Positions 57,414-64,000 of a stretch of 64,000 nt of DNA are shown here, in pieces. The position numbers and the translations under genes were made by a program. The stretch is from positions 62,001 through 126,000 of the forward strand of contig NZ_PJZI01000001.1 in assembly GCF_002858805.1 (NCBI RefSeq), given 5' to 3'. Numbering within the stretch: position 1 is the first letter of the stretch; each line of letters opens with the position of its first letter. Under the pieces are notes generated by a model. That model saw nothing but the letters and a program-made list of their open reading frames with translations, searched no databases and was not told the DNA's origin. Source of the DNA: Chimaeribacter arupi (GTDB lineage Bacteria; Pseudomonadota; Gammaproteobacteria; Enterobacterales; Enterobacteriaceae).

Positions 57414-57502
57414 GTATTTTTTTGCCCAATTTTTGGCTTGCACAAAAAAATAAAGCAGATAATTTAAGGGGTTATTATCACGCCCTCAACAAGGAGCCTG
57501 TT

Positions 57503-58000
57503 ATGGAGATCACTGTCCGCCACGCCATCCCGGAAGATGCCGCTGCTTTGCACCGCCTTTACAGCGAGCCGGCGCTATACCGTGATACGTTGCAACTCCC
57601 CTACGCACCGCTTGCCCGTTGGGAGGAACGCCTGAAAAACCCTGCCCCGGATACCTGCAACCTGGTCGCGCTGCTGGACGGCACTCTCGCCGGGCAACTG
57701 ATGCTGAGCCATAACCTGACGCCACGCCGCCGCCATGTGGCGACGTTCGGCATGGGCGTGTCAGTGGAGTATCAGGGGCATGGCGTCGGCAGCCGCTTGC
57801 TGGGGGCCGCCATCGATCTCTGTGACAACTGGCTCGCGGTGCGGCGCATCGAACTCACGGTCTACACCGATAACCACGCAGCGCTGGCGCTTTACCGCAA
57901 ATTTGGGTTTGAGGTGGAAGGCACCAGCCCGCAATTTGCCATGCGCGATGGCCTGTTCGTGGATGCCTACCATATGGGCCGGCTGAAAGGGGGCCACTGA
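57503..58000 (+). CDS. yhhY: GNAT N-acetyltransferase YhhY (AaaT)
   Basis: A 165-residue acetyltransferase with acetyl-CoA-binding motif VSVEYQGHGVGSRLLGAAID and C-terminal VYTDNHAALALYRKFGFEVEG, characteristic of GNAT enzymes. E. coli YhhY acetylates some amino acids. AAGGAG lies before the ATG at 57503; the frame extends to 57422 across the ryhB side without support. A bidirectional terminator follows. Confidence 0.93.
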   Translation: MEITVRHAIPEDAAALHRLYSEPALYRDTLQLPYAPLARWEERLKNPAPDTCNLVALLDGTLAGQLMLSHNLTPRRRHVATFGMGVSVEYQGHGVGSRLLGAAIDLCDNWLAVRRIELTVYTDNHAALALYRKFGFEVEGTSPQFAMRDGLFVDAYHMGRLKGGH

Positions 58001-58060
58001 CGCAGATGCCCACATCGCGGCGGATAGCGGCTCAATCGGCGCTTTTCCCCGCTACAAAAT

Positions 58061-58091
58061 AAAAAGCCACCGGCAATCCCGGTGGCTTTTT
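58061..58091. terminator. Bidirectional terminator between yhhY and iolE
   Basis: GCCACCGG (58066-58073) and CCGGTGGC (58079-58086) pair around CAATC, with A and T runs outside. It ends yhhY (plus) and the iol operon (minus). Confidence 0.9.
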
Positions 58092-58109
58092 CAATGCATT
58101 GATGCCGGC

Positions 58110-59006
58110 TTACAGCCCGGCAACCTCACGGATATAGCGGCGCGCTTTAACGGCGTATTCAAACGGGTTGGCCAGCGCCGGGTCTTGCTCCGCCTCAACC
58201 ACCATCCAGCCTTTATAGCCGCGCTGGTCCAACAGCGTGAACACCGGGCGGAAATCAATGACCCCGTCGCCCGGCACCGTAAAGGTGCCCATGCGTACGC
58301 CATCCAGGAAGCTGCGGCGATGCGCCCGCACGTCAGCGACTTTCTCATCACGTACATCTTTCAGGTGGATATGGTTGATGCGCGGCAGATGTTTTTCCAG
58401 TACGTCCATCATCACCTGCTGGGAGCCTTCGGAGTAGTAGAGGTGGCCGGTATCAAACAGCAGGTAGACATCGTCATTCACCAGCGCCATAAAGCGATCA
58501 ATCTCGGCCGGGGTCTGGATGGCGGTGCCCATATGGTGATGCAGGCAGACCTGCATCCCCTTCTCCGCTGCGATCTTCGCCAGTTGGTTATATCCGTCCG
58601 CCACCCGCTGCCACTCTTCATCGGTAAAGTACGGCTTCTCATCAAACACCGCTTTGGTGGTGCACTGGATGCTTTTGCTCTGCTCGGAACAGCCAATCAC
58701 CTTCGCGCCCATTTCATGCAGGAAATTCATGTGGTTGACGAACTCGTCAATGGTCTTCTCTTTCTGGCCATCGGCGAAAAAGGTGCTGAACCAGGCGTTG
58801 CAGATGCGGATGCCGCGCGCGTCCAGCATCCGTTTCAGCAGCGCGGTATCACGCGGGTATTTGCTGCCCACTTCACTGCCGGTAAACCCGGCCAGCGCCA
58901 TTTCACTGACGCACTGCTGGAAAGTGTTTTCACTGCCCAGATCCGGCATGTCGTCGTTGGTCCAGCCAATCGGCGCGATGGCCAGTTTGATGTTGTCTTT
59001 GTTCAT
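58110..59006 (-). CDS. iolE: myo-Inosose-2 dehydratase IolE
   Basis: A 298-residue TIM-barrel metalloenzyme that dehydrates scyllo-inosose (2-keto-myo-inositol), the second step of inositol breakdown. [17 protein letters not shown] opens the protein, followed by [28 protein letters not shown] and [11 protein letters not shown], typical of IolE. Last visible gene of the iolD-iolG-iolH-iolE order on the minus strand, 34 bases after iolH. Confidence 0.94.
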   Translation of the reverse strand: MNKDNIKLAIAPIGWTNDDMPDLGSENTFQQCVSEMALAGFTGSEVGSKYPRDTALLKRMLDARGIRICNAWFSTFFADGQKEKTIDEFVNHMNFLHEMGAKVIGCSEQSKSIQCTTKAVFDEKPYFTDEEWQRVADGYNQLAKIAAEKGMQVCLHHHMGTAIQTPAEIDRFMALVNDDVYLLFDTGHLYYSEGSQQVMMDVLEKHLPRINHIHLKDVRDEKVADVRAHRRSFLDGVRMGTFTVPGDGVIDFRPVFTLLDQRGYKGWMVVEAEQDPALANPFEYAVKARRYIREVAGL

Positions 59007-59040
59007 GGGTAAGCCTCCCCCGCCCGCAGGCAGGAAAACG

Positions 59041-59925
59041 TTATTTGACCAACAGTTCCCGCTCGATGCGCTCGCGGGTTTCGACAGCCTGATATTTCAT
59101 CTTTTCCGGGTAACCAAACAGCGACGCCGCGATAATCGGCTCGCCGCCGACCTTGAAGGTTTTATTGGCGAAATCCATCTCACGCAGGGTTTTGAATAGC
59201 GTGTCGAAGTCCACTTCCCCTTCACCGATGCCGACGTGCTGATGCACCGCGGCATCCACACCCGGCGGGTTGACGATGTAACGGCAATGTTTGGTGTGGT
59301 TATGGGTGTCAGCGATCAGCACGTGGGAGAGATCGTCCCCGGCGTAACGCAGCATGTTCGCCACGTCGCCCACGCCTTTGTCATAGAAGAAGGTGTGCGG
59401 CACGCTGTAGAGGTATTTCACATGGTCACTGCGCAGGGATTTCACGAGATCGCAGGTTTCGTTGTTCAGCTCGCAAAAATCCCACGGGTGGGACTGGATT
59501 TCCATGCGGATGCCTTCACGTTCGATGATCGGCAGCAGCTCCTCCATCGATTTGTACCACAGCTCCTCACAGATCTCCGGCTCGTTCGGGTTACCGGCCA
59601 GCTCGGTGTTGATCACCTGCACGCCCATCTCGACGGCAATCTCAATCATGCGTTTCCAGTTCTTCACCGCCGCCACACGGCGATCCTCGCCGGGGCCGGA
59701 CCAGCGATACACCACGATAAACGACGAGATCTCGACGCCGGTGGCCTTCAGCGCATTGCGGTACTCCGTCATCACTTCACGGCTGGCTTTCGGGTGCTTG
59801 TAGAACGGGTTAATCTGCGGGTGCGGCGACTGCTCAATGTAGTTGTAGCCCCACTCCGCTACCTGATGGACCATTCTGGTAATGCCCATATCTTTGATGA
59901 CGTCGACATCAAACGCGATTTTCAT
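59041..59925 (-). CDS. iolH: Inositol catabolism sugar isomerase/epimerase-like protein IolH
   Basis: A 294-residue TIM-barrel protein of the xylose-isomerase-like superfamily. [52 protein letters not shown] and [14 protein letters not shown] are in keeping with IolH proteins of enteric iol operons. IolH is regularly clustered with iol genes, but its reaction is not settled. Lies between iolG and iolE with short gaps. Confidence 0.82.
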   Translation of the reverse strand: MKIAFDVDVIKDMGITRMVHQVAEWGYNYIEQSPHPQINPFYKHPKASREVMTEYRNALKATGVEISSFIVVYRWSGPGEDRRVAAVKNWKRMIEIAVEMGVQVINTELAGNPNEPEICEELWYKSMEELLPIIEREGIRMEIQSHPWDFCELNNETCDLVKSLRSDHVKYLYSVPHTFFYDKGVGDVANMLRYAGDDLSHVLIADTHNHTKHCRYIVNPPGVDAAVHQHVGIGEGEVDFDTLFKTLREMDFANKTFKVGGEPIIAASLFGYPEKMKYQAVETRERIERELLVK

Positions 59926-59987
59926 GGTGTCTCCCTAAGTCAGTGTGGCAGCAGCCGGGCCGCAGGCAGCAACCCGGCAAAATAAGG

Positions 59988-61034
<1,047 letters not shown>

Positions 61035-61120
61035 TCAACGGGCTGCCCGCCCGCATACGTTTTCTTCATCGCATACGGCTTAATTGCGTTTAAGGGTGTA
61101 AAAGGCGTGACGCGGCTTAT

Positions 61121-61142
61121 CCGGGCAGCCGGGGCTGCCCGG
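61121..61142 (-). repeat. Hairpin after iolD
   Basis: CCGGGCAGCC (61121-61130) and GGCTGCCCGG (61133-61142) form a perfect inverted repeat right after the iolD stop. It lacks a T tract, so it is probably an mRNA-stability or attenuation element in the 136-base gap to iolG. Confidence 0.65.
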
Positions 61143-61146
61143 CGGC

Positions 61147-63087
61147 TCAGTAGTCGCGGGCCTGGCTGATGTTTTCGTTCAGCATATCGGCCACCTGCCG
61201 GATACGGGGGCTGTCTGACACCTGCGCGCCGCCTACCCGCCACCAGCTGAAATACTTGTGCACCATGGTTTTCGGCAGCACTTTGATGTCGATAAGCGTG
61301 GAGACGGTTTGCTTGCGCGCATCCTCCAGCGCCTCGCGCAGCTGCGCATAGGTGGTGACCCGGTAGGTTTTGCAGCCATAGGCCTGGGCCAGCATGGCGA
61401 AGTCCACCGGCACAAAGCCGCCGGTCAGGGTATTGGCCTCATGGTCACGGAAACGGAATTCGGTGCTGAAGCTGTCCATGCCGTGTTCCATCTGCAGGTT
61501 GTTGATGCAGCCGTTGGTCATATTGTCGAGCAGTACCACATTGATTTTGCAGCCTTCCTGAATTGAGGTGACCAGTTCGGAATGCAGCATCATGAATGAG
61601 CCGTCGCCCAGCAGGGTGTATACCTCGCGGTGCGGCTCCGCCAGTTTGACGCCCAGCGAGGCGTTCACCTCATAGCCCATGCAGGAGTAGCCATATTCCA
61701 CGTGGTAGCCGTTGATGCCGGTGGTGCGCCAGACGCGCTGCAAATCGCCCGGCAAACTGCCGGAAGCAGCCACGATCACCGCATCTTGCGGCAAACATTC
61801 GTTCAGCGTGCCGAGCACTTTGCTTTGCGTCAGCACGGAGTTTGTCTGTTCAATAAATTCGGCGAACACCGTCTTACGGTCGAGATGGTCGTCGATTTCC
61901 GGTACAAACGCCTCGCCGCTGTACTCCACCTGATAGACCCGGTCTACTTCACGGTAGAGGCTTTCGCGCGCTGTGCGGATCGCATCGCCCCAGGCGGCGT
62001 GGTAGCCCGTGGCAGCCAGCCGCGGTGTCAGGGCTTCCAGCGCCTCACGGGCATCCGCCAGGATCTGTACGCCGTCGAGTTTGCCGGCATCAAACGCACT
62101 GACGTTGATGTTAAGGAAGGCCACCTCCGGGTTCTGGAAAATCCATTTCGAGGAGGTGGTGAAGTCGGTATAACGGGTGCCGATACCTATCACCAGATCG
62201 GCCTCTTTGGCCAGCGTATTGGCGGCCAGGCTGCCGGTTTCACCGATGCCGCCGAGGTTCAGCGTATGCTCAGAGAGAATCGCGCCCTTGCCCGCCTGGG
62301 TTTCCGCAAACGGGATGCCGAAGCGTTCGGCAAACTGTTGCAGCGCGGCCGCGGCCGCGCCATATTTCACCCCGCCGCCGCACACAATCAACGGCTTGCG
62401 TTTACCGGCCAGCAGGGAGAGCGCATCCTGCATCATGCCCTCAGTCGGCAGGCGGCGATCCATACGGTGCACGCGTTTCTGGAAGAAATAATCCGGGTAG
62501 TCATAGGCTTCGCCCTGCACATCCTGCGGCAGGCAGAGCGTGACCGCACCGGTTTCCGCCGGGTCAGTCAGCACACGCATCGCGTTGATGCAGGCGCTCA
62601 TCAGCTGTTCCGGCCGCGTAATGCGATCCCAGTATTTGCTCACGGCGCGGAAGGCGTCATTGGTGCTGATGCTGAGGTCATGCGGCTGCTCAATCTGTTG
62701 CAGTACCGGGTCAGGCTGGCGGGTGGCGAACACATCTCCCGGCAGCAGCAACAGCGGGATCCGGTTGGCGGTGGCGGTGGCGGCAGCCGTCACCATATTG
62801 GCCGAGCCCGGCCCCACCGAGGCACTACAGGCGTAGATTTCACGGCGCAGCTTCTGCTTGGCGTAGCCAATGGCCGCATGGGCCATGCCCTGCTCGTTGC
62901 GCCCCTGATGCACCACCAGCCCGCCGCGGTCCTGCTCCAGCGCCTGGCCCAGCCCCAGCACGTTGCCGTGGCCGAAAATGGCAAAAATCCCTTTGACGAA
63001 CTTGTGCTCCGCCCCATCCACCAGGACATATTGGTTATCCAGGAACTTAACCAGCGCCTGCGCCATCGTGAGTCTCGTCTTAGCCAT
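61147..63087 (-). CDS. iolD: 3D-(3,5/4)-trihydroxycyclohexane-1,2-dione acylhydrolase IolD
   Basis: A 646-residue thiamine diphosphate enzyme that opens the inositol-derived ring to 5-deoxyglucuronate. N-terminal ThDP domain ([17 protein letters not shown]), a central nucleotide-fold domain ([19 protein letters not shown]) and the C-terminal cofactor motif [17 protein letters not shown]...LLDN with the GDG-NN-type metal/ThDP site. The ATG at 63087 has AAGGG upstream; the frame is open to 63123. First gene of the minus-strand iol operon, divergent from iolC. Confidence 0.95.
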   Translation of the reverse strand: MAKTRLTMAQALVKFLDNQYVLVDGAEHKFVKGIFAIFGHGNVLGLGQALEQDRGGLVVHQGRNEQGMAHAAIGYAKQKLRREIYACSASVGPGSANMVTAAATATANRIPLLLLPGDVFATRQPDPVLQQIEQPHDLSISTNDAFRAVSKYWDRITRPEQLMSACINAMRVLTDPAETGAVTLCLPQDVQGEAYDYPDYFFQKRVHRMDRRLPTEGMMQDALSLLAGKRKPLIVCGGGVKYGAAAAALQQFAERFGIPFAETQAGKGAILSEHTLNLGGIGETGSLAANTLAKEADLVIGIGTRYTDFTTSSKWIFQNPEVAFLNINVSAFDAGKLDGVQILADAREALEALTPRLAATGYHAAWGDAIRTARESLYREVDRVYQVEYSGEAFVPEIDDHLDRKTVFAEFIEQTNSVLTQSKVLGTLNECLPQDAVIVAASGSLPGDLQRVWRTTGINGYHVEYGYSCMGYEVNASLGVKLAEPHREVYTLLGDGSFMMLHSELVTSIQEGCKINVVLLDNMTNGCINNLQMEHGMDSFSTEFRFRDHEANTLTGGFVPVDFAMLAQAYGCKTYRVTTYAQLREALEDARKQTVSTLIDIKVLPKTMVHKYFSWWRVGGAQVSDSPRIRQVADMLNENISQARDY

Positions 63088-63219
63088 TGTTGTACCCTTC
63101 CTGTTTGCGTTATCTGGTGGCACCGGGCCGTAGAGCGGCTGCTTTTTAGCCCGTCGGGGTGAAACGTGGAGCGATTATAAACAAATTTTTTTTCCACAAA
63201 ATCCCATTCCAGAAGAAAC

Positions 63220-63253
63220 ATTTCATTTTGCGAGAGAGATCAAAAAATGAAAT
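63220..63253. promoter_or_regulatory. Candidate IolR-type operator between iolD and iolC
   Basis: ATTTCATTTT (63220-63229) and AAAATGAAAT (63244-63253) form a perfect 10-bp inverted repeat around 14 bases. RpiR-family regulators such as IolR recognise TGAAA/TTTCA-type sites. The 63088-63561 gap has no gene; its right part (63410-63510) is AT-rich and likely carries the iolC promoter. Confidence 0.5.
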
Positions 63254-63561
63254 AAAACGTCCATTCACCGTTCTGCCACAACCCCGTTACCCATACATGA
63301 CAATTCAAGGGGTTAGCCCAGGCAGCAGCCAGGTTTCCCTACGCAGGGCACTGAGGTGCGGCACGGGGGGCTTCTCCAGAAAAACGAGACATGACGCGGC
63401 TTCCGCCCTTGTTTTGATGAAAAATTATTTACTCTCTTTGGCCGTTGTTTTATCCCTCTCACAATTCTGGTTTTCAAGTTTCACTCTTTCTTGTTTTTGA
63501 AATTTTTATTCCTCATACTGCGGAAAAATGCTTCTTCACCCTTTCAAAGAAGGAATCTGGT

Positions 63562-64000
63562 ATGGCGACACACCCAAAACAGCTGGATGTCATCTGTATT
63601 GGCCGCATCGCGGTTGACCTTTACGGCCAGCAGATCGGCGCCCGGCTGGAAGATATGAGCACCTTTTCCAAATATCTCGGCGGTTCATCCGGCAATGTGG
63701 CCTACGGCACGGCCATCCAGGGGCTGAAGTCCGCCATGCTGGCGCGTGTTGGTGATGAGCATAACGGCCGTTTCCTGCGTGAAACGCTGCAACGGGCCGG
63801 CGTAGACACGCAATACCTGATCACCGACACCCAGCGCCTGACCGCGCTGGTGATGCTCGGCATCAAGGATGAAGAGACGTTCCCGCTGATTTTCTACCGC
63901 GATAACTGCGCAGACATGGGGCTGGTGCCGGACGATATTGACGAGAACTACATCGCCTCTGCCCGCGCCGTGGCCGTGACCGGTACCCACCTTTCACACC
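63562..64000 (+). CDS. iolC: 5-Dehydro-2-deoxygluconokinase IolC (3' partial)
   Basis: The first 146 residues of a PfkB-family sugar kinase, cut by the window end. It starts MATHPKQLDVICIGRIAVDL with AAGGAA upstream, then YLGGSSGNVAYGTAIQGLK, the PfkB N-terminal GG motif, and LARVGDEHNGRFL. IolC phosphorylates 2-deoxy-5-keto-gluconate in inositol breakdown. Many enteric IolC proteins carry a C-terminal aldolase-like domain, which would lie outside the window. Divergent from iolD. Confidence 0.9.
   Translation, partial: MATHPKQLDVICIGRIAVDLYGQQIGARLEDMSTFSKYLGGSSGNVAYGTAIQGLKSAMLARVGDEHNGRFLRETLQRAGVDTQYLITDTQRLTALVMLGIKDEETFPLIFYRDNCADMGLVPDDIDENYIASARAVAVTGTHLSH

Noticed and set aside
57422-57502. 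N-terminal extension of YhhY
   Set aside because: The frame is open, but it passes through the region next to the ryhB promoter, and ATG 57503 has the AAGGAG site and the family N terminus.
61630-63162. A 510-codon plus-strand frame opposite iolD
   Set aside because: It lies wholly antisense to a clear ThDP enzyme gene, has no ribosome site and its translation is Arg/His/Gln-rich, as usual for mirror frames of GC-rich genes.

Overview
The window is a 64-kb piece of a gram-negative gammaproteobacterial chromosome, almost certainly order Enterobacterales. The evidence is close resemblance to Escherichia coli proteins together with conserved gene order: bioH/gntX-nfuA-malQ-malP-malT, glpE, glpG, glpR, glpD, glgP-glgA-glgC-glgX-glgB, asd, yhgN, gntT/gntK/gntR and yhhW-ryhB-yhhY. 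Base composition is high in G+C across the core. I cannot fix the genus; a Serratia/Gibbsiella/Yersiniaceae-like relative is a guess based on GlgC and on the accessory loci.

Layout. 1-4683: the end of an alpha-glucobiose (kojibiose-type) phosphorylase operon resembling ycjT-ycjU-ycjV, facing a LacI-type regulator. 4840-7571: a small secreted YhcN/BhsA-type protein, bioH, gntX and nfuA. 7723-15284: the maltose regulon (malPQ divergent from malT, with candidate MalT and CRP sites). 15565-22495: a complete L-ascorbate (ula) locus, ulaABCDEF divergent from ulaG-ulaR, lying between malT and glp. 22943-27173: glycerol 3-phosphate genes glpE, glpG, glpR, glpD. 27271-28235: an AT-rich Abi-family gene split by a frameshift. 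28458-38094: the glycogen operon. 38426-40388: asd and yhgN. 40440-45335: a chaperone-usher fimbrial operon. 45634-48793: gluconate uptake, kinase and repressor. 48872-52921: a beta-glucoside PTS operon with its own LacI-type repressor but no EIIB gene. 53219-56363: a tiny membrane protein and a large autotransporter-like protein with three tandem domains. 56428-58000: yhhW, the iron-responsive small RNA RyhB (clear core, terminator and Fur box) and yhhY. 58110-64000: a myo-inositol catabolism cluster (iolE, iolH, iolG, iolD; iolC divergent and cut by the window end).

How it works together. The window is dominated by carbohydrate supply and storage. Maltodextrins are processed by MalP/MalQ. 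Glucose 1-phosphate is stored and recovered by Glg enzymes. Alpha-glucobiose, ascorbate, glycerol 3-phosphate, gluconate, beta-glucosides and inositol each have a dedicated block with a local regulator or operator-like palindromes, and several have CRP-like sites. Compared with the E. coli order as I know it, the ula, fimbrial, PTS/autotransporter and iol blocks are inserted at core gene boundaries.

The points most worth a second look are: the autotransporter with about 90-residue tandem domains; the split Abi/HEPN-like gene; the PTS operon without EIIB; five 18-nt tandem repeats at the ulaA-ulaB junction; an intrinsic terminator between glgC and glgA; Thr in place of the E. coli Lys39 in GlgC; and a compound inverted repeat upstream of the YhcN-like gene. 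I found no rRNA, tRNA, insertion sequence, CRISPR array or replication origin.
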